Source: Pegoplata infirma
Lineage: Eukaryota; Arthropoda; Insecta; Diptera; Anthomyiidae
Direction of reading: 5' to 3'
NCBI GenBank assembly: GCA_963921195.1
Contig: OY992536.1
Span: 176,522,995 to 176,586,994, forward strand
Length of the DNA: 64,000 nucleotides
The notes beneath the pieces are model-generated. The model was not told the origin of the DNA, made no database searches, and saw nothing but the letters and a program-made list of their open reading frames with translations. Shown here in pieces: positions 44,972 through 58,080 of the stretch; position 1 is the first letter of the stretch; every line of letters starts with the position of its first letter. Both the position numbers and the translations under genes were made by a program.

Positions 44972-46010
44972 AAAATGCCCCAAAAAATTAGAACCATTTT
45001 TCTGAAAATGAAAAAAGGCCCCAAATTGCAATATGAAAAATGACCCCACAAAAAAATATGTATTTTTCCCAAACCATTATAAATAAAATTTTCATTCAGT
45101 CAATTTCATTTCAGTCAATAATTATAAATTGTTATTAATAATTATAAATTTAAAATAACTCCCAATGAAATTATTTTTTTTTTATTTAAAACTTTTGAGT
45201 TGTATTAACGACCTGAAAGATATTATTAACGATTTCGGGCTGCGGCTTATGCTGGGTATACATCATTGGATTTTCGGTATGATTTTATTTTGGCACCCAT
45301 TTTAGTTCTCATGAATATTAATATCTTAAAAGCACCCGTGTAAGAACTTCCATATAATTAAGTGGACTTAAACAAAGGTAAAAAATATATTCTATTTTAT
45401 CAACCCACTCGAAAAAGTAGGAATCAATTATATTATTTGATGACTTATCGTTTCTAGGATTCTGTATAATGGCAGTAGCAATAATACATATTTGTTTTGT
45501 TAAACTTTAAAAGCATAAAGGTGTGATGAAAGTGCCGCAGGCGAAAAATTTTTACAAGAGATTTTTTGCCTGTAAAAATTTTTCATCACACCTTTATGCT
45601 TTTAAAGTTTAACAAAAAAAATAATTAACTTAAATAACGCGGAAAAAAAATTTAAGTAGGTTTTTATAATATCGAAATACCAACAGGCCTCAGAGTCCAT
45701 GTGTGCTGACGTAAATCGTAAGCAACTACTTAAAACCTATACCAAAATGAAATTTACATTTCAAATAATCTATCCAAATTCCTTCCTACTTTTTGTTTTG
45801 TCACTTCAGATTTTTGTTTGAGAAATCACATAAAAAAAATATTAAAACATAAAGTACTGCTGCCCAAAAAAAAACTTTATTTTGCGATGAGGGTGGGTTT
45901 AATGTTTGTTAACCCTAAATCCGACCTAAGGCCGGCAACGCAGAAAAACTTTAAAGCAAAAAAAAAAAAAAATTCACAGAGATATTGTACACATATTAAT
46001 AAATACATTC
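44972..46010. other. Level 3 interior, no gene
   Basis: GGCCCC-type repeats near 45000-45060, AT-rich sequence, a 122-bp hairpin at 45497-45618 and a half copy of the GC-rich hairpin at 45886-45945. Confidence 0.45.
45497..45618. repeat. Hairpin with 33-bp arms
   Basis: GTTAAACTTTAAAAGCATAA with AGGTGTGATGAAA on the left and its reverse complement on the right, with a short inner hairpin GCAGGCGAAAAATTTTTAC / GTAAAAATTTTTCATC between. Confidence 0.8.
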
Positions 46011-46016
46011 CAATTG

Positions 46017-47550
46017 AATAGTTCATGCGAATAAAGACGAATAGACCATTTGTAGAATTTTACAGGGGACAATAAAAACGCAGGAAAAGGTTAAAAATTA
46101 ATATTTTTGTCAACTTTTTGGTATTAGCTTAAAGATTTAGGTCACATCTACCTATATACAAAATTTTAGTAAGGTATTCGAAAGAGAACTTGCCAAAAAT
46201 TGGACTTCAATTTTTTGCTTAAATGGAAAAAGGGCGAATATCCAAAAAAATGTATTGAAATTTGAATAAAAATCTGTTATTTTGCAGCAGATTTTGACTA
46301 CATTTTCACGAGACTTGCAATACTTGACGAACTATGGTTGGTATTTGTTTGTAACACTTTAAGGACTTCAAGGATACACTTTTTAAGGTTTGCCAGGATA
46401 TGCAAAAAAAAATTTTTGTTATTTTTTTTTTTAATATTCCTCCATTTGATACAGTAGTAATTCTTTATGACACTAAATACATTTTTAGGAATTATAATAT
46501 TAACCCTTGACTGCATATTACGACTTAACATAAAAGGACAAGAACAAATTTTTGTTTTTTATTCCTGACATTGGATGCAGTACACACAAAAAATTATTGG
46601 CTAAAAATTTTCAATTAAATGTATTGATCAACAAAATTTAAATGAGTCAATCAAGGTTTTGATTAAAATTTTTGCTATTTTTTGTTACAAATTTTCAACA
46701 TACCAGATTTTTTTTCGCTTTAATTTATTTGAATAGATTAATTCAAAAATATACAAAATAATCGGGCTTTACTTTTTTTATTGTTGGCAACATATTAGAA
46801 AGTAAAAAAGATGATTTTTTTGATAATTTTGTCATAAGCTTACAATTCATTTGTTAAATCAATCATTATTTTGATTGACTTTAAACAAAAAATTGATCAA
46901 ATTTTTGATCAAAATCGGAAAAATGTTTGATTGAAAAAATTTTCAATCAATCACCTATGATTGGTATAACAATTTTTTTAATTGGAGGAATTTCAATTAA
47001 AAAATTGATTGAATCCGTGGTTTTGTTGATTGAAATTCGTTTCAAATTTTTTCTGTGTATTAACACTAAAAGTTTGTATGTGCTAAGATTGTTTTTTTTT
47101 GTGTACAATTTCAAATTTTAGCTAATATCAATTTTAAACTCGCAGCTAAATAATTTTTATATATTATTTTGTTAAGGATGGACATTCGCCCTTTTTGCTT
47201 TCCACACTTTAAAGTCTTATAACTCAAGAACGGTAAAATTTTTTGCCAATATAATAAGTGTGGTTTGTTCCTCGTAATGTTCTTTTAACACATTGTTACC
47301 GAAAGTAAAATTTTTGTATGTTTTTGTGTTGTATTTAATCAAAATTGTGCGTTAGTTTACTCCCAATTTAAACAAAAATATAAAAATATACGAATTATTG
47401 CACTTTCAAAGTAATTTTTTTAGCCTTAAAAGTCAAAATTTCCCCAAAATTTCTGCATAGGATTGTAGGGCTCTGCTAATAAAATGCATTTATGCAAAAA
47501 AACGTGTTTGCGAAAAAGTGGTCTATTCGTCCTTATTCGCATGAACTATT
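46017..47550. mobile_element. TIR element inside level 3 with a nested MITE
   Basis: Ends AATAGTTCATGCGAATAA and TTATTCGCATGAACTATT, extending through GACGAATAGACCA. CAATTG flanks both sides, but since it is a palindrome it could be part of the terminus instead of a duplication. The mirror-image words GGGCGAATATCC and GGACATTCGCCC lie inside. Non-coding. Confidence 0.7.
46583..47057. mobile_element. 475-bp MITE, TA duplication
   Basis: Ends CACACAAAAAATTATTGG and AAATTTTTTCTGTG, TA flanks. The interior has repeated GATTGAAA / TTTCAATC words. The ends resemble those of 14559-15049. Confidence 0.7.
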
Positions 47551-48663
47551 CAATTGTTAAAAGTCTTAATTTAAATACGACGGGGATTATGTGGAAATAA
47601 TTTTACTATTTTTATTAAAGTTGGGGCCATTATTCATTCTGCAAAATAACCCCAAATCAAGAAATGAAAAATGGCCCTAGAATTTTTGGGGTCTTAATAA
47701 AATGAAAAATGGCCCCAAAATTAATATGAAAAATTACCCCAAATAACTAGGAAAAATGACCCCAAATTTTCGTGTTGTTGTACTCCATATAAAAATTTGG
47801 GGCCATTTTTCATTTTCGTTTTGGGGCCATTTTGCATTGGGGTCATTTTTCATGGTGCCATTTTTTAAAGCTCTGTATCTCGACGATTTCAATTTACTTT
47901 AATTTTTTTGTTATTGATTCTGAAAGGTCTCCCCATGAACTTTCCAACAAGCCCAAAAACGAAAAATCGGACCTCAGGTTCAGAAGTTATCAATTTTACC
48001 CTACTACCCTCCAACCACCAATCCGAAAATTTTCAAACCGCTGCCATTTCGCACACTTGCATTTTCGGGAGATGGTCGTAATGGATATATTTTCATGAAA
48101 TGAGCCAAGGAATACGCTGGTAAAATTCGGCGGGTCGTGACTGAATCACCCTGTATAGGTTTTTTTTATATATTGCTATATAGTATTGACAAGATCTTGA
48201 AGAGATCGAAAAAAAATATATCTAATACGTACGAATTTATTTTTGTAATTAACGAATTTATTTTGTGTAATATAGAAAATTGTTTCATAATTTTTCGTAA
48301 AAACTTATAATTTTTACGAAACAATTTTCTAAGCAAAAAGTACGAAACGATTCTTACAATGTACGAAAAATTTCGACATAAATTTTTTTGTAATTTTTTT
48401 ATATCTAATATGTACGAATTTATTTTTGTAATTTACGAAACTATTTTGTATAATATAGAAAATTGTTTCGTAAAAACAAAAAAATATTTGTAGAATGTAG
48501 TAAACTTTTTCGTAAAAACTTATAATTTTTACGAAATAATTTCGTAAGCAAAAACTACGAAACTTTTCGTAAAATGTACGAAACTTTTCGTACACTATAC
48601 GAAATTTTTCGTACAATGTATGAAACATTTCGTTCATATAAGGCATGAATTTTTTTCGGTGTA

Positions 48664-49329
48664 GGGATGTATTGAAAATCTCGATGTATTGCTTGTTAGT
48701 TACCATTTTGCAAAAATTGGTTGAAAAAGCATTTACTAAAGTTTTCACCTAGATTAAAGAGTTGAGGTCTATGTAAATCAAAAACTTTTTAATAAAATAA
48801 AAATTTTAAACTATAATCTACACTACAGTGTTTTATGAAAACACAAATTTGTGCCAACACAACGTTTTTAGTAAAACTGTTTTATATTATAGAATGTTCA
48901 CATATAAACTAATATTTTATAGGGCTATTCTAAAATTTTATTATTAAAATAAGTGCTATGCATTAGCAACGCAGAATTTTATTATAGATGTCAACATTTC
49001 AACTCTAAAAAAAACTTTATCAAATTTTAGTTGTTCTAAAATAATTTTTTTTAAAATTTGAATTTATACAACAAAATTTTGTATGCATAATAGCAGTATG
49101 GATAAGGTGTTTGTTTTAATATTTTGTTTTTTTGGGGGCATGGCTTCAAATCCCACCTATGTCTAACAAATTTTTCTTTTTTGCAGTTTTTATTTTTTTA
49201 TTACAAATATCATGAAATCCAGCAAAGATTTTATAAAATCTGAATTTATCTAATTTTTTGTACACATTTGCAATAAAATATATCCATTTTCAGTTTTTTA
49301 TATTTTGAAAAAATCGCGATTTTTTCGCG
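48664..49329. other. ATAAGTGCTATT-family repeat with a tRNA-like segment
   Basis: 48940-49260 matches 27180-27480. It contains TAGCAGTATGGATAAGG (A-box-like) near 49099 and GGCTTCAAATCCCACC (B-box-like) near 49145. No gene seen. Confidence 0.4.
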
Positions 49330-50760
49330 AATTTAATTTTTTTAAAAAATTTAAAAAATCGAAAAAGTATCCTACTTTGAATAGCCATATCTTCGGAAGT
49401 ATCTATCAGATTTCTTTAATTCAAAAAGCATTCGATTCAGACGAGAGTCTTACTTTATACTAATGTAATAAAAAAAATATTTTTTTTAAAAAGTGCATTT
49501 TTGATGCAAATGCATTTTTTGGATGCATTTTTTAAAACTTTCTCCCCCTTCAATTTTTTTTTAACCTACATAAATCGAAGATATAGCATTTCTTACACAA
49601 AATTGCTTACTGCTTTTATGTGACGGAGTTTCGTAAAATTTTCTTATTTTTTTTTTTTAAATACCTTATTGGTTTTTCCAAACAATTTTTTTTTTATATT
49701 AATGAGTTCCAAAATTTTTGACTACAAAAAAAAAACACTTTTTCGGCCTTACCTATTTCAATTGCCTTAAAAATTGGTGAATATATTCTTCTGATTTTTG
49801 TTGAATTTCGGTTTTAGTTATTTAGTCAAAATTGAAAATGGTTCGTGTTTTTTCGCTGTTCAAATTTGGTATTTTGCCACAATTTTAAAAGAAATACATA
49901 ATGTTTAACTGATCGTATCTTTGGAACGCATCATCCGATTGTCACGAAATAAAGCGCAAAATAATGGTTATGTCCTGTTCTTATCACCCCAATTTGGGAT
50001 TTGCTTATGTTGTTAAGAATGTTTTGGGCTACATGTGCAAACAAATATAGGAAATTAAAAATACGCTTTTTTGAGATATTTGCAATTTAAGGTTCATTTT
50101 TAAATTTCAATATCCTTTTTGCAAAGCATCCTATCCTTTTTCGAAATTCTATTTTAAGAACAGGATATAACCATTATATTGGTCTTTATTTCGCGACAAT
50201 CGGATGATGCGTTCCAAAGATACGATCATTTAAACATTATGTATTTTTCATAAAATTGTTGCAAAATACCAACTTTGAACAGCGATAAAACGCGAACCAT
50301 TCACAATTTCGACTAAATAACAAAAACCGAAATTCAATAAAAATCAGAAGAATGGATATGTTAATTTTTGGATAAATTGAACCACCATCGGCTGATTGCC
50401 TATGATATTTAAAATGTAACCAGTCTATTATTTAAAAAGTATGCAACTTTGAAAATCCATATCTCCGAAATTTAAAAAAGTCACGAATATTTTGTGACAC
50501 GACGTCACAAAAAAAACTGTACCCAATTTTATGAAAAAAATGCTATATTTTCGATTTATACAGGTTTTAAACAAATTGAAGGGGGAGAAAGTTTTAAAAA
50601 ATGCATCCAAAAATTACATTTGCATCAAAAATGCATGTTAGTGCATTGGTATAAAAACGGATAATCAGTTGAATCGAATGCTTTTTGAGTCGTAGAAATC
50701 CGATAGATACTTTCGAAGAAATGGCTTTTCAAAGTTACATACTTTTTTGATAAAATTGCA
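49330..50760. repeat. 1.4-kb palindrome
   Basis: The arms pair across a centre near 50055: CGCATCATCCGATTGTC with GACAATCGGATGATGCG, GGGGGAGAAAG with CTTTCTCCCCC, ATTTTTGATGCAAATGC with GCATTTGCATCAAAAAT. Divergence is moderate. A further direct copy of the right part follows at about 50790-51065. No coding capacity and no target duplication found. Confidence 0.75.
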
Positions 50761-51069
50761 AAATAAACATAAAATTAATTTTTTGTATGGAAAACATCAA
50801 ATAAGTAGTTTTTAAAAATATCACGAAAATTTTTTGAAACGCCGTCACAAAAAAAAAACGGTACTCAATTTTGTGTAAAAAATGCCATATTTTCGAATTA
50901 TGCAGGTTTCAAAAAAATTAAAGGGGGAGAAAGTTTTGAAAAATGCATAAAAAAATTGCATTTGCATCAAAAATGCACTTTTTTTGAAAAAAACTTTTTT
51001 TTTATTGCATTGGTATAAAAAAGGACAAACGTTTGAATCAAATGCTTTTTGAATCGTAGAAATCCGAAA

Positions 51070-52060
51070 GCTTAGATTCTAAAACATTTTTCCTAAAGAA
51101 AAACTCTCGGATTCTGAGAAAATTTTCCTTAGAAAAAGTCTAAGATTCTTAGACATTTCAGATTCCTAGACATTTTTCCTATAGAAAAAGTTTCTAATTT
51201 TGAGACATTTTTCCTATAGAAAAAGTCTCAGATCCTTCGACATTTTTTCTGAAGAAAATGTCTCAGAAATTTTTTCTACAGAAAATTTCTTAGATTCTGA
51301 GACATTTTTCCTATAGAAAAAGTCTCAGAATCTTCGACATTTTTTCCATAGAAAATGTCTCAGATTCTAAGACATTTTTTCTACAGAAAATTTCTTAGAT
51401 GCTTAAACACTTTCCTATAGAAAAAGTCTAAAATTCTGAGACATTTTGCCTATAGGAAATTGTGAGATTCTGAAATATTTTTATATAGAAAAATTCTCAG
51501 ATTCTGAGACATGATTCTTATAGAAAAAGATATTTTACAATAGAAAAAGTATCAGATTTTGAGCATTTTTTTATACAAAAAGTTTTAGCTTGTGTCTCTG
51601 AGACTTGTGTGTCTCTGAGACATTTTGAGATAATTTTCCTTAAGAAAAATTCGTTGATTCTGAGACATTTTTCGTAAAAAAGTATAAGATTCTGAGACAT
51701 TTTCCTAGATTGTAAGAAAAATTCAGAGAAATTATTCCTATAGAAAGTTTTCAGATTCTAAAACATTTTTCATATAGAAAAGCCTCAGATTCTAAGAATT
51801 TTTTTATAGAATAAATCTCAGATTTTAAGACATGATTTAGATTCAGAGACATTATTCCTTTTGAAAGTTCTCAGATTCTGAAAAATGTTTCACATAAAAA
51901 AGCCTCAGATTCTGAGAATTTTTTATAGAAAAAGTCTTAGATTCTGAGACATTTTTTCTATACAAAAAGTCTTAAATTCTGAGAAAAAGGCCAATATTTT
52001 AGACATTATTCCTAGACATTATTCTTATAGAAAGTTTTAGATTCTGAGACATTTTTCTAA
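51070..52060 (-). repeat. 35-bp minisatellite array
   Basis: About 28 diverged units with CTCAGATTCTGAGACATTTTT and CTATAGAAAAAG. It begins directly where the 50.8-51.06 kb repeat ends. Confidence 0.8.
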
Positions 52061-52354
52061 AAGACATAGTCGCATTTTAAGATTTGACTACATTTTACTT
52101 ACAATTATGTCCATTTTTTGTGTGCATAAAACTTCAGGTTTATTTTTTCATTAGAATCTCAAGTTGAAAAGTTTCAAATTCTAAGAAAAAATTTTCAGAT
52201 TTTTGAATTTTTTTAACAGGAAAATTTTCAGTTTCAAAACATTTTTCTTCAAAAAATTTTATATTCTTAATGTTTTTCGATTTTTTTTAAGAAGTTTTTT
52301 AATATTGTACTTGTTATTTGATACCAAATCCTGCAATTTGTGAAATCATTTCGG

Positions 52355-52412
52355 GGGGGCCCGGGCCCCCGGGCCCCCGGGCCCCCCCCCCCCTGTATAC
52401 GCCACTGCTCAG
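52355..52412 (-). repeat. GC-homopolymer element end
   Basis: On the minus strand CAGTGGCGTATACAGGGGG leads into a long G/C run (GGGCCC words). This looks like a DNA-transposon terminus; no partner end is visible. The run may be mis-sized in the assembly. Confidence 0.4.
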
Positions 52413-53997
52413 TAGTCACCTGGAAAAATGCGTTTTTAAAAAATGTTTGCATATATCCGACCTTGAAATTTATTAAATTCGGAAGGTAATTGATTGTCCT
52501 AGAGAACTTTCATGGTTGTATAGCTAACAAATGCTATCATTTTTTTTAAAGTCTAAATAAAATTCCAACCCGAGTAAAAAGGAATTTATATAAATGTATA
52601 TTATTTTATATGTTTTCATAAAACCATATACAACTATATGAGTCAAAGTATAAAATTATATCTCACTTTGAAATTTTCCAATTTTTTTAAATGATGTCAT
52701 ATAAAATCATATCTAATTATATTGTTCATAATATATTAATATAAATGGTAGATGTAATCATACGTTGCACATAAAACTTAATCCGACTTCATACATTATT
52801 ATACGTGACTTTATATCTAATTATGTATAGGACTTTACTAAACAAAAAATCCAGTATCAATTTATGTTTAATTATATATGACTATTATAACACCATTTAA
52901 AACTATATATGGTTCCATACTAAAAAAATTTTCAACAAAAATAATAGATATAATTATATGTGCCTTAAACGATAACATATCTGTGTTTGTATGGTACTAT
53001 ATATACGCAAATTTCGTCGAAACTCAATATATATTTATAAATGGTCGCATATGTAATGGAATATATATTTTGATATAATAATGTATAAAAAAAAATATTT
53101 TTTTGACCAAACAACTAGCCATATATAATTATATATGCCAGTATTTCAAAATTTATTTTTGTGTGTCAACATATATGGTTATACAAAACTTTTTATTGTA
53201 TCATATAAGATTACATATGATTTTTGGGAACCCGAGTTCGATTCCCGGCCCAGTCGAGAAAAAAAGTTTTTTTTTTTAATTTTTTTTAAATAGAAAACAC
53301 TTTTTTATTGCTTTTAATTTTTTTAGAACTAAAAAATTTTCATTTTTGGAATTTTTGCAATCATTTTTAAAAAATTATTTTTCTTTTATATAGTTATATA
53401 TAACTATATTTGATTTATTATAAAATTATCTATAATTTTTGGGAACCCGAGTTCGATTCCAGAAAAAAAAATATATTTTTTCTTATTTTTTTTTTAAATA
53501 GAAAACACTTTTTTATTGCATTTAATTTTTTTAGATCTAAAAAATTTTCATTTTTGGAATTTTTGCAATCATTTTTAAAAATTTATATTGCATTTATATA
53601 GTTAATAATAGCTATATTTGGTTTAAATTATCAAATTATCAATGATTTTTGGAACACGATCTCAAATCTTATTCTGATTTCCTGATTCAATGAAAAATTT
53701 CAAACTTATAAGCCTAAGTCTTATTTCGCTTCGGAAGTCTATGACTTGGAAATAAGGCATTCCGCCTTAAGCTTACCATGGAAGCCCCTAATAGCGCTGT
53801 ACGTAATTCCATCTTTTTTTTTTTTTTGCAAATTTTATCAAAAATTTTCTAAGTCTTTTTTAAAATTGTGTACAAGTGAATAACATGTTTAATTGGATGT
53901 AATCATATATTACTATATGTTAGATCAATTTGATATAATTAGATACGATCAATTTATTTAAAACTAAGTCTTTTAAAGTTGTTATTTGCTAACAACG

Positions 53998-54066
53998 TCC
54001 GCTGGTCTAGAGGGTAGAGATTGCGATTACAAAACGGAAGACTTGTGGTTCTAATCCCCATCCGCT
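53998..54066 (+). other. tRNA-like segment
   Basis: TGGTCTAGAGGGTAGAG (A-box-like) and GGTTCTAATCCCC (near B box) about 45 bases apart, followed by a T-run. Upstream pieces with GAGTTCGATTCCCGG at 53231 and 53449 carry only a B box. Confidence 0.45.
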
Positions 54067-54179
54067 CGAAGTTTTTTTTATTTATTTTCAGTTTGACATT
54101 ATTATATCTAAAAATAAATCTAAAAACAAAAACATTTTTTGGATAAAAATGTATCCAATATTTTTTTTATAAAATCAAG

Positions 54180-54500
54180 ATATCAGATATTATAAGATAA
54201 CTTTGGCGCGGCCAAATTTCGGATGAAATTACATTATATAATATCCAATTTAATATAAAATCATGATATTGGATATTTTAAGATAACTTTGGCGCGGCCA
54301 ATTTCCGGATGAAATTACATCATATCATAACATATTTAATACAAAATCATGATAATAGATAATTTGGGATAACTTTGGCGCGGCCAATTTCCGGATGAAA
54401 TCACATACAATCAAATATTAAACTGTAACTTCATATATTATAAGATGTTATGAGATAACTTTGGCGCGGCCAATTTTCGGATGAAATTTAGCAAAATCAG
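54180..54500 (+). repeat. Four-unit 76-86-bp tandem repeat with a GC-rich box
   Basis: CTTTGGCGCGGCC starts at 54211, 54297, 54373 and 54459, each followed by AATTTCCGGATGAAATTACA or a close variant. The box is conserved while the AT-rich filler between units varies. Confidence 0.85.
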
Positions 54501-54669
54501 ATCCAATAAATTATATATAATTTTATAAGATAACATGTTTTACCATACAATTTTTTTTTACTCGGGAATTCATACTTCAATAAGTTCATCTTAAGGTCAC
54601 TTCAATTTTTCCAATTAATTCGATCTAATAGATGAGTTCACCAACATTTCACTATTTATCATTAAAGTA

Positions 54670-56662
54670 CACTCAAAAAAAAAAGTTTGTAAAATGACAT
54701 AAAATCCCCGTGATTGTACGGGGCAGGTTTTGTAAAATATGTACTAGCAAGAATCCCCGTAATGTTACGGGGATAATTTGTAAATTGATTTAACAAAAGA
54801 AAATGTAAATTTACAATTTTTTTTGTAAAATATTAACTTCGAGGTGAACATTTTTTTTGTAAATTTACAAAAAATTTGGTAAATTTACGAAACAAAATTG
54901 TAAACTTAGAGAAAAAGGTTGTTATTTTACAAAGAAAAAATAAAAAATGAAAAAAATAAATTGTAGATTAACAAATTATTTGGTTAAACTACTGTTTTTA
55001 CCGCAAAAAAATATTGAAAAACACGTATATTTACAATAAAAATTGTAAATTTGCAAAAAAAAATTAAAATTTACAAAAAAAATTGTAAACTTACAAAAAA
55101 AGTTGTAAATTTACAAAATAAAGTAGAAAATCAAAAACCAAAATTGTAAATTTACAAATTATTAGGTTAAACTACTGTTTTTTATGGCCAAAAACTTGTA
55201 TATTTACAATAAAAAGTGGTAAATTTACAATTTTTTTTGTAAATATACCATTTTTTTGTCGTAAAAACAGTAGTTTAACCAAAAAATTTGTAAATTTACA
55301 ATATTGTTTTTGTATTATCTACTTCATTTTTGTAAAATTACAACTTTTTTCGTAAGTATACAATATTGTTTTTTAAATTTTCATATTTGTTTTGTAAATT
55401 TACAAAAAATTTTGGTTTATTTACATATTTGTTTTGTAAATTTAAAGGTTTTCTTCCATTGGTGCATCTCATTTTTCCTTCTTCGGCAACTGGAGTAGCA
55501 CTTCAACAACCTGAAATAATTTTTTTTTTCACTTGAACACTTTTAACAAACTTTTTAATGTATAACACTGCACTTTTTTATTTTTTTTCGACATTTCGTT
55601 TTCTTAAGTAGAACATATGAGAATTGCGAAGGAGGCTACACAAGAAATTTCGTATATTTTCAGGAAAAAGTAGTCAAAAAATAACATTTTTTTTTTTGAA
55701 TTTTTAATTATTTTCACAAGTATTTTTAAAAAATCGGGAAAAAAATGTTTGGATATTGTAGATTGGATGTTTAAGTACCTGTTAAAATAAGAAAAACTTA
55801 ATTTTTCATAATTGGCAGCTTTTTATTGACATTTTAGTTGCCGAATTTAAAAAAAAAAATTACCAAAAAAATATGGTAAAATTACCAAAAAATCGTAAAA
55901 ATACAAAAAAAAAACAAGAACAGTAATGTAGTAAAAACACATAAAAATTGTGGTATTTTAGTTAAGGAAAATTACCAAAAAATGGTGTAAAAATTATTTT
56001 TTTTGGTAAAGCTTAGAACTAGGGGAAAAATTGTTGTATCTGGAACTTAAAAAATTTTCAATTTTTTTTTCATGAAATTTTTTATTTATAAAAAATGATT
56101 TTTAACAAAATTTTTTACTCCAAAACGCAAAAAAATCTAAACTTAGAAAATTTTTGCGAGTCCTATTGTTGAATAATTATTTTTTTTTTGTAAAACAACA
56201 TTAATTCTAGTAATAAAATAAGTTTTGTAAAATTACATTGTAGTTTTGTACTTTTCAATACATATTTTTTGTTTAATTACATTTTTTTGTGTTAAAAAAC
56301 TGAAAACCTTGAAAACGATTTAAAAAATCTTAAAAAAAAATGTTTGTAATAAAGCATTTTTTTGGTAGAAAGACTAAATAACTTCAAGTAAAATTTTGTT
56401 GTACAATTACAGTTTTCTTGTGTAAAAAAACTAAACACCTTTTAATATTTTTTTAATTGGTAAAATAATTCACTTTTTAGTAAATTTACCAAAAAAATTT
56501 GTAAAATAAATTTACCAACATATAATAGTAAAATTACAAAGCAAACTGTAGTTTTCATATTATTAAATATACAAGAATTTTTGTGAAAAGACAAAAATAT
56601 TAGTAAAATAGAATTACAAGACCTTTTACTTGTAAATTTACAAACTTTTTTTTTTTTGAGTG
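54670..56662. mobile_element. 1993-bp TIR element, TA duplication
   Basis: Ends CACTCAAAAAAAAAAG and CTTTTTTTTTTTTGAGTG, TA flanks. The interior is dominated by GTAAATTTACAAA words in both orientations. Same end-family as 9509-11048. The last bases of the window (ACACTCGAAAA, ACACTCAA) hint at another copy starting near 63974. Confidence 0.85.
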
Positions 56663-56784
56663 TACTCACCTTCGACATTATTTTCCATTTTTTAGTTTTT
56701 AAAAACTATAAATTCTTAACATAAAAAACTTTTGTTAGAAGCTATCACAAAATTCACTGCACTCAATCGTTATTTTATAACTAA

Positions 56785-57385
56785 CAAGGGAAGTCTCCCT
56801 AGTGTCACCCGCGGATCTTTATGGAATTGGTTTTATTTTGTAGATCAGAAAAAATAAAGAGACACGTATTTTTTTTTTAGCGGCCCAAATTCATATTTAG
56901 GGGGTAAAAAGTAGGGGGGAAGACAAGGTCATTTTTCAGTTTTTTTCGTTTATCTCCTATATTATGCAAAGAAACCTAGTCATGTTACATACCAAATGAA
57001 AGGTCTTTGGAAAACCTATCTACGTATGCTAAGAACGTGTCTAAACATGTACAACTTTTCGTCATATTGTTAAAATACCAAAATTTTTGGACGTTTTTGT
57101 TAATAAGACAAAAAATATTAACTTCTTTGGCCCGTAGTTAGCACCACAAGATAGGTATTTTTAATACCTTTAATTTGATACCTCACATGCCTATATTAAT
57201 TTTGTTTAAATAGGCGTAAATCGTAAAAAACTGAAAAAGGTCAATTTCCCCCCATACAAATCGACCCCCCCTAAAAATGAGTTTGGGCCGCTAAAAAAAA
57301 AATACGTGTCGAATTAATTTTCGTTCTTAACAACATATCCAAATTTCATGAAGATCGGAGGGTGACACCAGGGAGACTTCCCTTG
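56785..57385. mobile_element. 601-bp palindromic element, TAA duplication
   Basis: Ends CAAGGGAAGTCTCCCT then GTGTCACCC, and the reverse complement at the right (GGGTGACACC then AGGGAGACTTCCCTTG). TAA flanks. Subterminal arms also pair (TTTAGCGGCCCAAA with TTTGGGCCGCTAAA). Non-coding. Confidence 0.85.
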
Positions 57386-57388
57386 TAA

Positions 57389-57994
57389 GTAAGAAATTGC
57401 AAGAAAAACTACTGATAAAGTGACAGTACATCAATTCTGTCGAAAAATTGAGAAAGAATTGATTACGTTGTTGAGTTTTTTTTATATTAATGTAAAAAAA
57501 AATAATGTTTGCAAAAATTTTAATTTTGACTTTTGGCCAAAAAAATGGGTAAAATTTACTATAGTGCAGTGGTTTAAAAGTTACACCCAGAAAACAGATT
57601 CATTTGCAACAACCGAATTTTTTGCCAACTGAATTTGTGCGGTTCCACGAACTATCACTGCATTCAGTTGCCTCTACTGATAATTCAGTTGCCTCTACCG
57701 GTAAATTTCTATCATAAGAACGGAATATTTTAATGTTAAAATTGACATTGGTTGGAGTGATCGAATTTTAAAAAGCGTTACATGGTTGCCCTAATCAATA
57801 TTTTTTATACACACTATGCATTGAAAATTTTTTTATATTTTTTTATACAATTTTATTAATTAAAGATAATTATACAAAATTTTACAATTTAACAAGCGAT
57901 ATAAACATATCTAACACAATTAATAAATTAGTAATCAGACAATAATTATTACTTTCGTCTGCGTTCAGCTTTCAAACGGACAGGTTGTTTTAAA
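57389..57994. other. Flank of the LINE, with a MITE relic
   Basis: 57585-57710 resembles the MITE at 58493-58739 (ACCCAGAAAACAGATTC, AACTGAATT, TTCAGTTGC) and is probably a decayed copy. GCGTTCAGCTTTCAAACG, just before the ORF1 ATG, may be LINE 5' UTR. Confidence 0.45.
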
Positions 57995-58080
57995 ATGTCA
58001 GCGGAAAGAAATTGCAAAAAGTGTTTAAAAAATATTGATAAAGAGTGCCCAATTATATGTGAAATTTGCAAATATAAGGC

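Larger units (their letters stand above)
41415..47859. mobile_element. Nest level 3: TIR element, 9-bp duplication ATTTTTTAA
   Basis: Both ends carry GGCACCATGAAAAATG then CCCCAATGCAAAATGG read inward. ATTTTTTAA is present at 41406-41414 and 47860-47868. A 9-bp duplication is typical of Mutator-like elements. GGCCCC/GGGGCC words are repeated at both ends. Besides level 4 it hosts 46017-47550. Confidence 0.85.
40678..48153. mobile_element. Nest level 2: TIR element, TA (TATA) duplication
   Basis: Both ends carry CAGGGTGATTCAGTCACGAC read inward, and the match continues through GCATTTTCGGG and GGTTTGAAAATTTTCGG for over 200 bases. TATA flanks both sides. The left half also holds a local palindrome (about 40985-41400). 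Non-coding. Confidence 0.85.
40163..48661. mobile_element. Nest level 1: TIR element, TA duplication
   Basis: Ends CACCGAAAAAAATCCATGC and GCATGAATTTTTTTCGGTG, flanked by TA. Its own sequence is only 40163-40675 and 48156-48661, rich in TTTCGTA/TACGAAA words; everything between is later insertion. Non-coding. Confidence 0.85.
52569..54566. mobile_element. ~2-kb TIR element with CCCGAGTAAAAA ends
   Basis: Ends CCCGAGTAAAAA and TTTTTACTCGGG. AATTC is next to the right end and three bases from the left end, so the duplication is uncertain. It is full of TATATAATTATATATG-like words. It carries tRNA-like pieces (53222-53255, 53440-53462, 53998-54066) and a four-unit tandem repeat. A second left end of this family is at 62909. 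Confidence 0.65.

Noticed and set aside
48329..48748. 139-codon minus-strand frame
   Set aside because: Low-complexity product of TTTCGTA/TACGAAA repeats in the level 1 terminal region.
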